Shown: positions 23,136 to 32,254 of the stretch, in pieces
Layout of the letters: every line of letters starts with the position of its first letter
How positions within the stretch are numbered: position 1 is the first letter of the stretch
NCBI RefSeq assembly: GCF_002959965.1
Contig: NZ_PREV01000027.1
Location: 1,488,001-1,552,000, forward strand
Origin: Microbulbifer pacificus
GTDB lineage: Bacteria; Pseudomonadota; Gammaproteobacteria; Pseudomonadales; Cellvibrionaceae
Reading direction: 5' to 3'
Length of the DNA stretch: 64,000 nt
Position numbers and translations under genes: made by a program
Notes under the pieces: model-generated
Seen by the model: the letters and a program-made list of their open reading frames with translations, nothing else
The model's database searches: none
What the model was told of the DNA's origin: nothing

Positions 23136-23339
23136 GGACAACTCCTTTTTGCACACCGAGTCTGCACGTTTATCCCCCTGTGCCGAGGGGTGAAAGGAAC
23201 GGCACCAAAGCCGCGTCGCCGATGATTCAGCAATGGAGCCCCACGTGACCGTTTCAACCCCTGAAGTCTATATGTTCAGGCACACAGCAAAAACACGGCC
23301 TGAGCCGCGCTTTGCGAAGTTCGAGTCTGAAAAGCCAGA

Positions 23340-24128
23340 TCACTCCACCAGAGCGACGTCGCCAGACCCCATCACGGAGAAGGATTCGTTCACGGGACGC
23401 TTCAGCACTATGTCACCGGAGCCCATTACCGCTCCGCCGGCATTGGTGGCAATCAGGCTTCGCCCCATAAAGTCGCCGCTACCCATTACCGTTACATTCA
23501 GGCTCACCACCTTACCGCCAATGGCCATATCACCAGACCCCTTGATCTGGGCGGTGAAATCCTCACCAATGAAATTATCCATGCGGATATCGCCGGAGCC
23601 GGTGATGCCCGCAGAGCCATGCACCGCCAGTACGGTACCGAGAATCAGGTCTCCGGAGCCGGTAACACCCGTATTGAGTGCCTCCGCGGCCACCTTTTCC
23701 ACCTTGATCAGGCCGGAACCAGTAACGCGCAGGTCGAGCTTCTCACTCTCCAGGGTGTCCGCCACGGCATCTCCCGAACCAGTCACACGGAGGGCATTGA
23801 TCGCAGGCAAAGTGACCTGGAATTCAATTTCCGGCTCGGTTGTGACCGTAACAACCCCAAACAGACTCTTGCTGTCGGTCTCCACCCACAGAGACAGGGT
23901 GCCATCATTATCCACCTCGGCGCGGGCATAGGTCAGATCTTTTTCCTCACCATGCGCACTCACGGAGAACGTATTCCCCTGCACCACCTTGAGATTGGAG
24001 CTTCCCTTCAGCGCAATGGCCGAAAAACCATCGAGGGGGAACGACTTGCTGGAGCCTTGGGCCTGTACCGCGCTGGCACCCAGGGCCAGTAGCAGCAGCG
24101 AGGCAAAAATCGACATTCTGGACATCAT
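23340..24128 (-). CDS. Exported GIN-domain protein (DUF2807), GSGD repeats
   Basis: The 262-residue protein has a signal peptide (SIFASLLLLALGASAVQAQG) and a right-handed beta-solenoid-like body in which a TGSGD/MGSGD motif recurs about eight times at 15-25-residue spacing between about residues 118 and 258. This is the putative auto-transporter adhesin head (GIN) domain, usually periplasmic or surface; function unknown. The regular GSGD turns suggest stacked coils. AGGTTA lies 8 bases upstream of the ATG at 24128. The gene stands alone. Confidence 0.82.
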   Translation of the reverse strand: MMSRMSIFASLLLLALGASAVQAQGSSKSFPLDGFSAIALKGSSNLKVVQGNTFSVSAHGEEKDLTYARAEVDNDGTLSLWVETDSKSLFGVVTVTTEPEIEFQVTLPAINALRVTGSGDAVADTLESEKLDLRVTGSGLIKVEKVAAEALNTGVTGSGDLILGTVLAVHGSAGITGSGDIRMDNFIGEDFTAQIKGSGDMAIGGKVVSLNVTVMGSGDFMGRSLIATNAGGAVMGSGDIVLKRPVNESFSVMGSGDVALVE

Positions 24129-24224
24129 GAGCAGGTAACCTGTTTTTGTTGACTGTCACTGAGACGCAGCCGCCCCCGATTTGGATGCAGCAGCGGCCAA
24201 AGTTTTCCGAATCCGTTCCGTGAA

Positions 24225-24644
24225 TCAATCCGCGGTGTCGCGATATCCGAGCTCGACCAGTGCCGCCCGCAGTTTCGCCGCCTCCGCGGCCAGCATTTCC
24301 GGCTCTGCAGGCTGCTGCAATGCGAAATTCAGGTCCGCGATCTGATCAATCGGCACCAGGTGATAGTGCGTGTGTGGCACTTCGAGGCCCGCCACCATCA
24401 CCCCCACCCGCTGTGGCGAATAGACCGCCTTCTGTGCCTTGGCCACCTTGGCGGCCACATCCAGAAGGTGTGCGGTAATTTCCTGAGGCACATCATCCCA
24501 GTGATCAACCTCCTCGACCGGGATGACCAAACAGTGGCCGGGCTTGATCGGAGCAATGGTCATGATCGCCACGGCGACCTCGTCGCGCCATACGAAGTGC
24601 CCCGGCAGCTCGCCATCGATAATGCGGGTGAAAATGCTTGCCAT
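24225..24644 (-). CDS. HIT-family nucleotide hydrolase-like protein
   Basis: The 139-residue protein carries the histidine triad His91-x-His93-x-His95 in PHTHYHLVPI and the family N-terminus MASIFTRIIDGELPGHFVWRD. HIT proteins hydrolyse or transfer nucleotidyl groups; the substrate here is unknown. The start at 24644 has GAGG seven bases upstream; an ATG at 24656 would overlap that site. The gene stands 96 bp upstream of the GIN-domain gene on the same strand. Confidence 0.9.
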   Translation of the reverse strand: MASIFTRIIDGELPGHFVWRDEVAVAIMTIAPIKPGHCLVIPVEEVDHWDDVPQEITAHLLDVAAKVAKAQKAVYSPQRVGVMVAGLEVPHTHYHLVPIDQIADLNFALQQPAEPEMLAAEAAKLRAALVELGYRDTAD

Positions 24645-25121
24645 CTCGTGCCTCACTGATTTGCCCCGGAGACCACACCATGGCCCCCAGAGCGACTAAA
24701 AAACGAACAAAACAGTACCCCGCCAACGCCGAGGGCAGATGTAGACCGGGAAGTCTATCAGTGCCACTTTGACCCGCGCCACAGGAAAGGGCCTTATAGC
24801 CCTTTCGAGCCACTGCGACATCCCGCGCAGGCACCAAAATGCGTCAAAAACAGCCATCGGGGGCAATGCACGCCGGGATTTTGCACCAAATTAAACATGT
24901 GCCGAACAACCCGTGGAAGGCCGTGACAATTTCGCGCTGTTTCGTTGGCAGAGGTATTTCCATCCCGTAATCTTGCCGCCCATATCGCGACAGGCAGTCC
25001 CAGCCCCTCTCAGGAAACACCCAATGGCGGGTAACATTTCCTTGGAGTATCGTCGACAAATCGAGGCCATCCGGACACCGTCGCGACACACTGATTACCA
25101 TCTCACTGGGGGAATCCACCA
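24645..25121. other. Intergenic region with one small hairpin
   Basis: A 477-bp divergent region. It contains a hairpin AAAGGGC / GCCCTTT at 24786-24805 without a convincing T-run. No coding sequence with a ribosome site, tRNA or repeat was recognised. Confidence 0.5.
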
Positions 25122-25577
25122 ATGCCAAGTGTTGCGCCAGCTCTCGCACCCGTAGACGCACCCGCCTTCGGTATGGCGGCGGCCACTGCCGTGTCCACTG
25201 AAGACTCCAACGCATGCCCCCAGGGAATCATCTCTCACCTGGGCGGCCGCCAGTTCCTCAGCCAGACTGTCGGCGAGTTCTACCAGGCTGTCGGCAAGTA
25301 CATGGCAAGCGAAGATTGTGTTGAGCACGACAAGCAGCGCAGCCGCCAGGCCCAGTTCCTTCACCACGCGCTTGCTGAGGAGTCCGAGCCCACTTATAGC
25401 GCACGCGCCAGCTTTCTGGCACGCGGCTTGAACCCGGCACTGTTTGAGGCTCTTCTGGAATATCTTGAGGCGCGTCTGCTGGAACTGGGTTGTTCCAGCA
25501 CCATTTGTGACCAACTGGTACGCACCGTCAGCACGCTTTTCGATCGCTGCGACGACCCCATGTCCATCGCCTGTTGA
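25122..25577 (+). CDS. Truncated-globin-like protein lacking the heme-ligand histidine
   Basis: The 151-residue protein has a low-complexity N-terminus (about 1-35) and then a pattern reminiscent of group 1 truncated globins: GGRQFLSQTVGEFYQAV (helices A-B), HDKQRSRQAQFLHHAL (helix E), and TYSARASFLARGLNPALFEALLEYLEARLLELG (helices F-G). By eye, the proximal histidine position corresponds to about Arg101, so heme binding is doubtful. Assignment to the globin fold is inference. GGGGGAAT precedes the ATG. The gene stands alone. Confidence 0.5.
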   Translation: MPSVAPALAPVDAPAFGMAAATAVSTEDSNACPQGIISHLGGRQFLSQTVGEFYQAVGKYMASEDCVEHDKQRSRQAQFLHHALAEESEPTYSARASFLARGLNPALFEALLEYLEARLLELGCSSTICDQLVRTVSTLFDRCDDPMSIAC

Positions 25578-25786
25578 CCCCTCACCTTCATCCACGTGGC
25601 TCCACCCGGTGGGCCACGTTTACCCCGGTTTCACACGTTCTACAGAATCACACGCCCCCCACTCGGTTGCGAGTACCGAGCCCCCCCCATACAATGCACG
25701 CTCATTCAGCCTTATAACCCCCGTTTGCCTTTCCTCCCGTAAGCGGTAAGCGCTACAACTCACGCTCAAGACACAAGAGACTGCCC

Positions 25787-26251
25787 ATGAAAATTGCTAA
25801 CCACAGCGTTGTGGAGATCAACTACACCCTGAAAGACGCCGAAGGCACCGTGATCGACACTTCCGAAGGTGGCCAACCGCTGAAGTACCTGCAGGGTGTA
25901 GGCAACATCATTTCCGGGCTGGAAAAGGAAATGCTGGACAAGAGTGCCGGTGACAAATTCACCGTGGTGGTGGCGCCGGAAGATGGTTATGGTCCGCAGA
26001 ACCCGGAGCTGATCCAGACCCTGCCAAAAGACGCCTTTGGCGGTGTTGAGGAGCTGCAGGTGGGTATGGCCTTCCGCGCACAGAGCACCGAGGGCCACCC
26101 GATTGAAGTGGAAATCATTGACATCGATGGCGACCAGGTGACCATCAACGGCAACCACCCGCTCGCGGGTGTTGAGCTGCACTTTGATATCGAAGTCGTT
26201 TCCGTGCGTGAAGCGACGCCGGAAGAGATCGACCACGGCCACGTGCACTGA
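25787..26251 (+). CDS. FKBP-type peptidyl-prolyl isomerase, SlyD-like
   Basis: The 154-residue protein has the SlyD layout: split FKBP domain (1-67 and about 130-147) with an inserted flap (about 70-128), core sequence VIDTSEGGQPLKYLQG and NIISGLEKEMLDKSAGD. It lacks the long His/Cys-rich metal-binding tail of E. coli SlyD, keeping only EEIDHGHVH. Function in protein folding is expected; the nickel-delivery role is doubtful without the tail. It has its own hairpin downstream. Confidence 0.9.
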   Translation: MKIANHSVVEINYTLKDAEGTVIDTSEGGQPLKYLQGVGNIISGLEKEMLDKSAGDKFTVVVAPEDGYGPQNPELIQTLPKDAFGGVEELQVGMAFRAQSTEGHPIEVEIIDIDGDQVTINGNHPLAGVELHFDIEVVSVREATPEEIDHGHVH

Positions 26252-26263
26252 GCGATCCAATGA

Positions 26264-26290
26264 TTGCGGGGCGCATTCGGCGCCCCGCAA
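26264..26290 (+). terminator. Hairpin downstream of slyD-like gene
   Basis: Stem TTGCGGGGCGC / GCGCCCCGCAA 12 bp after the stop codon. The T-run after it is weak. Confidence 0.6.
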
Positions 26291-26376
26291 TGTTCCTTCC
26301 GATGAATGTTTCGTTCCCCACCTGCTGACGTAAGCTCCCAAGCATCCACTCCCGCAAAGATGGCCCGGATGATCCA

Positions 26377-27183
26377 ATGCCTGTAAGCGACTCCTATCTG
26401 CAACGATTTGGCGGTATCGCCCGACTCTACGGCACCAGCGCTCTCCAGGCGCTGCAAGAGGCACATGTAGTGGTAATCGGTATCGGTGGTGTCGGCAGCT
26501 GGACTGCGGAAGCGCTGGCACGCAGCGGTGTGGGTGCAATTACCCTGATCGATCTGGACGATATCTGTATCACGAATACCAATCGCCAGATTCACGCACT
26601 GGTAGATACGGTTGGTGATATCAAGGTTGGGGTCATGGCGGAGCGATTGAGGGCGATCAACCCGGAAATATCCGTACAGATCCACGAGGACTTTGTCGCC
26701 AGCGACAATTTTGCCGAACTGCTCGATCCCGATACGTCACCTATTGATGTCGTCGTGGACGCGTTCGACAACGCGCGCGTCAAGGCCGCACTGATCGCCT
26801 ATTGCAAGGCACGCAAACTTCGCCTGATTACCGTGGGTTCCGCTGGCGGCAAGACCAATCCAGCAGCCATAGACTGCGCCGACCTGGGCCGTACCGTGAG
26901 TGACCCCATGCTGGCCAAGGTACGCCAGCACCTGTACCGCTTCCACAATTTCCAGAAATCCAGCAAGCGTCTGTTCGGTATCGACGCCATCTACTCCACC
27001 GAACCGATGGTATATCCACAGCCGGATGGCCAGGTGTGCCAACAGAAAAGCGGCATGCAAAATGGTGTAAAACTGGATTGCAGCGGCGGCTTCGGCGCCG
27101 CCACCATGGTGACCGGCACTTTCGGATTTATGGCCGCCAGTAAAACCGTGGAGCGCATACTGAAAGCGCGAAGGGTAAAATGA
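26377..27183 (+). CDS. tcdA: tRNA threonylcarbamoyladenosine dehydratase TcdA (CsdL)
   Basis: E1-like enzyme that cyclises t6A37 in tRNA to ct6A using ATP. The 268-residue protein contains the nucleotide-binding IGIGGVGSWTAEALARSG (34-50), DLDDICITNTNRQIHAL, and the GGFGAATMVTGTFG C-terminal segment. In E. coli the enzyme works with the cysteine desulfurase CsdA and its partner CsdE, encoded in the same locus. Here a CsdA-CsdE fusion is encoded immediately downstream on the opposite strand, with stop codons 16 bp apart. Confidence 0.93.
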   Translation: MPVSDSYLQRFGGIARLYGTSALQALQEAHVVVIGIGGVGSWTAEALARSGVGAITLIDLDDICITNTNRQIHALVDTVGDIKVGVMAERLRAINPEISVQIHEDFVASDNFAELLDPDTSPIDVVVDAFDNARVKAALIAYCKARKLRLITVGSAGGKTNPAAIDCADLGRTVSDPMLAKVRQHLYRFHNFQKSSKRLFGIDAIYSTEPMVYPQPDGQVCQQKSGMQNGVKLDCSGGFGAATMVTGTFGFMAASKTVERILKARRVK

Positions 27184-27199
27184 CCGGAGACCGCCGGAA

Positions 27200-28873
27200 T
27201 TAGCCCGGGCCACGCTCCATCAACGTAAAAGCGCGATCCAACAGTGCTCGAAAGCCGTTGGCTCGCGACTCACTCAGTTGCTGTGCCAGGCCAAGTTCCA
27301 CAAACAGTTGTTCCAGATCCGCACGCGCCACCGCGCCACCCACCTGCCCATTCAACTGCGACAACAGCAGGGCCCCCAGCCCTTTGACAATACGGCTGTC
27401 ACTGTCGAGCGCAAAGCGGTGCACACCGTTCTCGCAATGGTGGGCCAACCAGGCGCTCGACTCACAGCCGCGGACCAGATTCTCGCTGCGCCGAATACTC
27501 TCCTTGCGGGAGATGGATTTTGCCCAACCCATCAGGATGCGGTAGCGGTCCTGCCAGCTACGCTGGGCGCGCAGTGTCTCGATATCCACCGCGTCCAAAC
27601 AGTCCGCCACCCAGTCGACCGCGGCGCCACCTGAATGTACGCCCACTTGCACGTCATTGTCATCGCCGACATGTCTGACAAACTCCTCCACCGCGGCGAT
27701 CAGTCGCTCCACGTCATCATGCGTATTGTACGCCGCTACCGATATACGCACTGTGGCACTGTGGCCAGTGGCGCGAATCAGAGGCTGGGCACAATGGTGC
27801 CCGACACGTACGGCGATATCGCGCCCGTCCAACCATTGCATCATGTCGATGGCCGCAAAACGGGGATGGGTGAAAGCGACAATACCGAGATTATTAGTCG
27901 CGGTACTAAGCAGATTCAGCTCGGAAACCTGGCTCAGACGTTCGTGCAAAGCATGCATCAGCTGTTGCTCATGCCGCGCCATCGCCAACCGGTCCTGCGA
28001 ATCAAGAAACTGCAGACAGGCCCCGAGACCAGCGATGGCAGCGAGCGATGAAGTACCCGCTTCAAACCGATGGGGAAGATCCGCGTAGCGGCTGGAATAG
28101 AGATCCACATCCGCAATCATCTCTCCGCCACCCTGCCAGGGCGGCATCGCCCGCAGCAGCGACTCGCGACCGTAGAGCAAACCAACCCCCGTGGGTCCGT
28201 AAAACTTGTGCGCGGAGCACACAAAAAAATCACACCCGATGGAATGTACATCGACCGGTTCGTGCGCTACCAACTGAGCACCATCCACGATCCACTGAAT
28301 ATTTTTCCCCGCAAGCGCCGCACGCACTTGGCCCAGGTCAGCGCGAAAGCCGACAGCATTGGAGCCGGCGGTAAGGGAGACAATTCTGGTACGCGGTGTG
28401 AGCGCTTCCGCCAAGCGATCAAACTGAGGCACACCGATCTCGTCCGGCACATAGCGCAGAGCCAGCCGGTAGCGCTCGGCCATCATCTGCCAGGGCACAA
28501 GATTGGCGTGGTGCTCGGCAGTAGTAAGGAGAATCTCATCGCCCGGCTGCAACCGCGAGCAAAGGCTGTGGGCCAGCAGGTTAAGTCCTTCGGTGGCTCC
28601 GCGAGTGAACACAATTTCCTTGGCACTGGCCGCCCCCAGAAATCCCGCCGCGCGCAGGCGCACCTGCTCCACCATATCGGTCGCACGGCGCGCGAGACGG
28701 TGGCTGGACCTGTGTGTATTGGCGTTGCTGTGGCGATAGAAATCGGCGATAGCGTCGATCACACACGCTGGCTTTTGCGTGGTGGCGGCGTTATCCAGAT
28801 ACACAAGTTCTCGGTTTCCGGGCTGGGCAAACAGGGGGAACTGGCTTTTGAAGGACTCGGCGGTAAAACGCAT
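27200..28873 (-). CDS. CsdA-CsdE fusion: cysteine desulfurase with SufE-like domain
   Basis: The 557-residue protein joins two proteins that are usually separate. Residues 1-405 are a class V aminotransferase-fold cysteine desulfurase of the SufS/CsdA group with PLP lysine Lys223 (SAHKFYG) and catalytic Cys361 (VGHHCAQPL). Residues about 435-557 are a SufE/CsdE sulfur acceptor with Cys470 in VRGCESSAW. Fusion should hand persulfide directly from Cys361 to Cys470. The neighbouring tcdA supports assignment to the CSD system rather than SUF. The start MRFTAESF (28873) fits homologues; an in-frame ATG at 28897, touching the tatD stop, is an alternative. Confidence 0.9.
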   Translation of the reverse strand: MRFTAESFKSQFPLFAQPGNRELVYLDNAATTQKPACVIDAIADFYRHSNANTHRSSHRLARRATDMVEQVRLRAAGFLGAASAKEIVFTRGATEGLNLLAHSLCSRLQPGDEILLTTAEHHANLVPWQMMAERYRLALRYVPDEIGVPQFDRLAEALTPRTRIVSLTAGSNAVGFRADLGQVRAALAGKNIQWIVDGAQLVAHEPVDVHSIGCDFFVCSAHKFYGPTGVGLLYGRESLLRAMPPWQGGGEMIADVDLYSSRYADLPHRFEAGTSSLAAIAGLGACLQFLDSQDRLAMARHEQQLMHALHERLSQVSELNLLSTATNNLGIVAFTHPRFAAIDMMQWLDGRDIAVRVGHHCAQPLIRATGHSATVRISVAAYNTHDDVERLIAAVEEFVRHVGDDNDVQVGVHSGGAAVDWVADCLDAVDIETLRAQRSWQDRYRILMGWAKSISRKESIRRSENLVRGCESSAWLAHHCENGVHRFALDSDSRIVKGLGALLLSQLNGQVGGAVARADLEQLFVELGLAQQLSESRANGFRALLDRAFTLMERGPG

Positions 28874-28897
28874 AACTAGATATTCACAACTGGGCAT

Positions 28898-29683
28898 TCA
28901 TACATTGAACAGCGCACGGGTATTTTTCCCAGTCTGGGCGATGACCTCTTCAACACGGATACCGCGCAGTTCGGCAAGAGTTTCCGCCACTGCCGGCAGA
29001 TATTCCGGGCTGTTGCGCTCACCCTGCCGGCCCGCATGGGGCATATCTGGAGCGTCGGATTCCAACAGCACCGATTCAAGTGGCACGGAGGAGAAGGTTG
29101 CACGGGTTTTGACGGCCCGAGGATAGGTAATGGTGCCGCCGGCACCAAGGTAAAATCCCAGCCGCCAATATTCATCGGCGATTTCCCGACTGCCGCTAAA
29201 GGCATGGATCACACCGCCTTTCCGCGGACGCACGGCTTTCAGCAGGCGGATAACCTCGTTGTGGGCACGCACGCAGTGCACGATGAGCGGTAAGTCCAGA
29301 GATTGAGCCGCGCGCAGCTGAGCTTCAAACACGGCGAGCTGGACCTCCATCGGCGTACTGATGTTTGCATCCAGCCCACATTCACCGACGGCGACACAGC
29401 GATTGCCACCGCCGCGTTCACGGGTGACACGTTCCTCAAGAGCCCGCTGCACCTGCGCGGGCTCAACAGCAAGCTCCGCTACCCACCAGGGGTGTACACC
29501 CGCCGCACCGAACCAACCGGGTTGCGTATTCACCAGCGCAAACAGCCGACGCCACTGGGGAATACTGATCCCGGGAATGATCAGAGCCTGTATCTCGCGC
29601 GCGATACAACGCTGCCACACCTGTTCGCGATCCACGGCGAAGGCGTCGAAGTCGAAATGACAGTGGCTGTCGATCAGCGGCAT
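28898..29683 (-). CDS. TatD-family metal-dependent hydrolase
   Basis: The 261-residue TIM-barrel hydrolase has the metal-binding N-terminus IDSHCHFDFD, then GVHPWW, GECGLD, PLIVHCVRAHNE, VIHAFSGS and LLESDAPDM, all TatD-family motifs. Members are DNases or D-aminoacyl hydrolases. The start at 29683 (MPLIDSH) has GGAAG upstream; an ATG at 29701 would add six residues. It ends directly before the csdA-csdE fusion on the same strand, so they may be co-transcribed. Confidence 0.9.
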   Translation of the reverse strand: MPLIDSHCHFDFDAFAVDREQVWQRCIAREIQALIIPGISIPQWRRLFALVNTQPGWFGAAGVHPWWVAELAVEPAQVQRALEERVTRERGGGNRCVAVGECGLDANISTPMEVQLAVFEAQLRAAQSLDLPLIVHCVRAHNEVIRLLKAVRPRKGGVIHAFSGSREIADEYWRLGFYLGAGGTITYPRAVKTRATFSSVPLESVLLESDAPDMPHAGRQGERNSPEYLPAVAETLAELRGIRVEEVIAQTGKNTRALFNV

Positions 29684-29807
29684 GGCCTGTGCTTCCGGCA
29701 TGTTTGCCGCCGCATTTTAGGCGACGTCGCCGGTAAATTCGACCGGATTACCGGAGAATTCCCGGCGATTTATGCGCTTGAGTAACAAGCACATGCCGCC
29801 CATGGAA

Positions 29808-30728
29808 CTATCGGGGTAGCTGCTGCTCAATCACCCGCGCCGCCTGCTCGGAAATACCCAGCTTCTCCGCCAACGCATCAAGGTACTGGCGCTCCTGAGC
29901 ATTATCCGGGTTGGCGGTCATCGCCGACACAAGGTAAAGGTTGAATGCCGTCGCCGGATTGTCGGCCGCAGCCACCACTTCATCCATACTGATTGGCGTA
30001 GTCAGAAACTCTCGGAATTCATCCAGGTCGGACGAGTCCAACTGCCCATTTACCGCTTGCAAGATATTGTGCTGTTCCGCCTCATCGATGCGCCCGTCTG
30101 CCTGGGCGGCCGCGACCATCGCCTTCAACATGGCATCAGCCTGATTCTCGCCACCAGGCTCATCGGGCGCATCCACCGTATTCACGAACCCAAACAGACC
30201 ACCCTCACCCCGCGGGGACATGTTCTGCCAGTTGCCGGGGCTTGTCTGCGGTCCCTGTGGGCTCTGTTGGCCAAATTTGCCACTGGCGCGACCGAAGATC
30301 TGACCGAGAATATCCCCAAGACCACCGCCACCGGCTGCCTGCCCACTGCCACCGCCCCCGGGAGCCTGCCCCGGCAAACCACCGGATTGCTGCATCTGCG
30401 CGAAGATCCGGCGCGCGACTTCCATCAGCACCGCCGCGCCGCCAGCACCGGCGCCCGCGGGAATGGCGCCGCCAAAGATATCGCCCCCCGGCGACGGACT
30501 GTCGGAGTTGAGGCTGCCCGGTTTGCCCACACGGGCAAGAATATCGTCGAGGCTTGGCATGTCGCTATTGCCGGACTGGGTGGGCGGGGGCACCTTGCTA
30601 AAGTCGGGGCCGCCGGTTTCCGGATGACCGACACTGACACCACCGGGTGCCGATTGCTGGCGCATTTTCCTGTTCAGCATCGACATACCAGCGCCGATCA
30701 GCGCACCCAGAAGCAACTTTTTGTTCAT
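29808..30728 (-). CDS. DUF533 / YebE-like membrane-associated protein with TerB-like domain
   Basis: The 306-residue protein starts with a hydrophobic helix (MNKKLLLGALIGAGMSML), continues with a Gly/Pro/Gln-rich disordered region (about 25-175, GAGAGGAAV, GQAPGGGGSGQAAGGG), and ends in the acidic helical DUF533/TerB-like domain (about 185-305, DAMLKAMVAAAQADGRIDEAEQHNI). E. coli YebE has the same organisation. Function is not established; envelope stress has been suggested for relatives. The start is at the MNKK methionine; an ATG 9 bases upstream is less likely. Confidence 0.82.
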   Translation of the reverse strand: MNKKLLLGALIGAGMSMLNRKMRQQSAPGGVSVGHPETGGPDFSKVPPPTQSGNSDMPSLDDILARVGKPGSLNSDSPSPGGDIFGGAIPAGAGAGGAAVLMEVARRIFAQMQQSGGLPGQAPGGGGSGQAAGGGGLGDILGQIFGRASGKFGQQSPQGPQTSPGNWQNMSPRGEGGLFGFVNTVDAPDEPGGENQADAMLKAMVAAAQADGRIDEAEQHNILQAVNGQLDSSDLDEFREFLTTPISMDEVVAAADNPATAFNLYLVSAMTANPDNAQERQYLDALAEKLGISEQAARVIEQQLPR

Positions 30729-30898
30729 GGACCACACCCTCCGCCACGATCAGATCAGAGCAAACTTTAGGGTCGGCCGACCTATGCCACCAATGACATA
30801 TCGGCCAATCTTCACTGCAAGGTTCGGGCGGAGCCGCTACAATCGCCCACCGAACTGCCTGTTCTCTGCTCCGAGACAATGATTGATTAAGGAACCTC

Positions 30899-31879
30899 AT
30901 GATTCTTGCCCTGCTCGCGATCGTCGCCGGATTTGCCCTGCTGATGTGGAGTGCCGACCGGTTTGTGGATGGTGCCGCTGCCACCGCCAAACATGCCGGC
31001 ATGCCTTCGCTACTGATCGGGATGGTGATCGTGGGATTCGGTACATCGGCACCGGAAATGGTGGTGTCCGCCATGGCCGCGCTGGACGGCAGCCCTGGGC
31101 TCGCCCTCGGTAACGCCTATGGTTCCAACATCGCCAATACAGGACTCATTCTCGGCGCGACCGCCATAGTGATCCCGCTGTCGGTGAACAGCAAAATCAT
31201 TCACAAGGAACTGCCGCTGTTGCTTGTGATTACCTGCGTTACGGCTGCATTTTTCTGGAACGGTGGATTGAGCCGCGCGGAGTCACTCATTCTGATTGCA
31301 GGCTTTTTCGCGCTGATAGGCTGGTCAATTTTCTCCGCACTGCGTGGCAAGGGAGACATGATTGAAGGCGAACTGGAAAACCATCTTGAAGAGCATGATA
31401 TGCCACTCAACAAGGCCCTGTTCTGGGTGGTCGCCGGACTCACGCTGTTGATTGTCAGCTCTCGTTTACTCGTCTGGGGCGCGGTGACAATTGCTCACCA
31501 GCTGGGCGTGAGTGATCTGATCATCGGCCTGACCATCGTCGCACTGGGCACATCCCTTCCCGAACTCGCAGCCACCATCGTCGCTGCACGCAAGGGAGAA
31601 CACGATATCGCCATCGGCAACGTGGTCGGCTCGAACATGTTTAATCTGTTGGCTGTGGTGGGCATCGCCGGCGCCATTGCCCCCATGCCCGAAGTGCCCC
31701 ACGAGTTAATCACCCGCGACTGGCCGATGGTATTGGGGCTCACCGTTGCCCTGTTTATCTTTGGTTACGGTTTTCGCAACCGCCAGGGACGTATCAACCG
31801 GTTTGAGGGGGCCGCGTTGCTGGCCGCCTACATCGCTTACACTGCTTACCTTATCTATGAGATTACCAGCAAAGCCTAG
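30899..31879 (+). CDS. Calcium/sodium antiporter, YrbG family
   Basis: Inner-membrane cation/Ca2+ exchanger. The 326-residue protein has about ten transmembrane helices and the duplicated alpha repeats GFGTSAPEMVVSAMAALDGSPGLALGNAYGSNIANTG and ALGTSLPELAATIVAARKGEHDIAIGNVVGSNMFN with the acidic ion-binding residues in TSAPE and TSLPE. A loop rich in acidic residues (GDMIEGELENHLEEHD) separates the halves. It is divergent from the DUF533 gene and stands alone. Confidence 0.93.
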   Translation: MILALLAIVAGFALLMWSADRFVDGAAATAKHAGMPSLLIGMVIVGFGTSAPEMVVSAMAALDGSPGLALGNAYGSNIANTGLILGATAIVIPLSVNSKIIHKELPLLLVITCVTAAFFWNGGLSRAESLILIAGFFALIGWSIFSALRGKGDMIEGELENHLEEHDMPLNKALFWVVAGLTLLIVSSRLLVWGAVTIAHQLGVSDLIIGLTIVALGTSLPELAATIVAARKGEHDIAIGNVVGSNMFNLLAVVGIAGAIAPMPEVPHELITRDWPMVLGLTVALFIFGYGFRNRQGRINRFEGAALLAAYIAYTAYLIYEITSKA

Positions 31880-31924
31880 CGGCGAAGTGAGTTCGGCCAC
31901 CGGATTTCAATCTCCGGCTCTACC

Positions 31925-32242
31925 CTAGTGACGCTCCAGGCGCCGAATCCGCGCCCGGAGCTGCTCAATTTCTTCCAGCAGCTCCAGCGCCAGTGCCGCT
32001 CCCGCGTGATTGACGCCGAGATCCCGCTCCATTCTTACAACCTTTCGAACCCTGCACACACTGATGCCGCTGAACACCAGTGTCCCCGATGTCGACTGAG
32101 CATCGATAACACCCTCATCCACAAGCATCATCACCTGCTCCGCGGTCAGCGCACATGCATTACACAGTTCACGCAAGGTCACCCGACTGTCTTCATCGAG
32201 AACTACCGCGGCTGCCGATGAGGCATCAAACTGATTGACCAT
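31925..32242 (-). CDS. cbpM: Chaperone modulator CbpM
   Basis: The 105-residue protein belongs to the MerR-like CbpM family: a helix-turn-helix-like segment VTLRELCNACALTAEQVMMLVDEGVIDAQ followed by a C-terminal coiled coil LALELLEEIEQLRARIRRLE. CbpM binds and inhibits the J-domain co-chaperone CbpA. It follows cbpA by 12 bp on the same strand, the usual pairing. Confidence 0.9.
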   Translation of the reverse strand: MVNQFDASSAAAVVLDEDSRVTLRELCNACALTAEQVMMLVDEGVIDAQSTSGTLVFSGISVCRVRKVVRMERDLGVNHAGAALALELLEEIEQLRARIRRLERH

Positions 32243-32254
32243 TGAAACAGTCCT

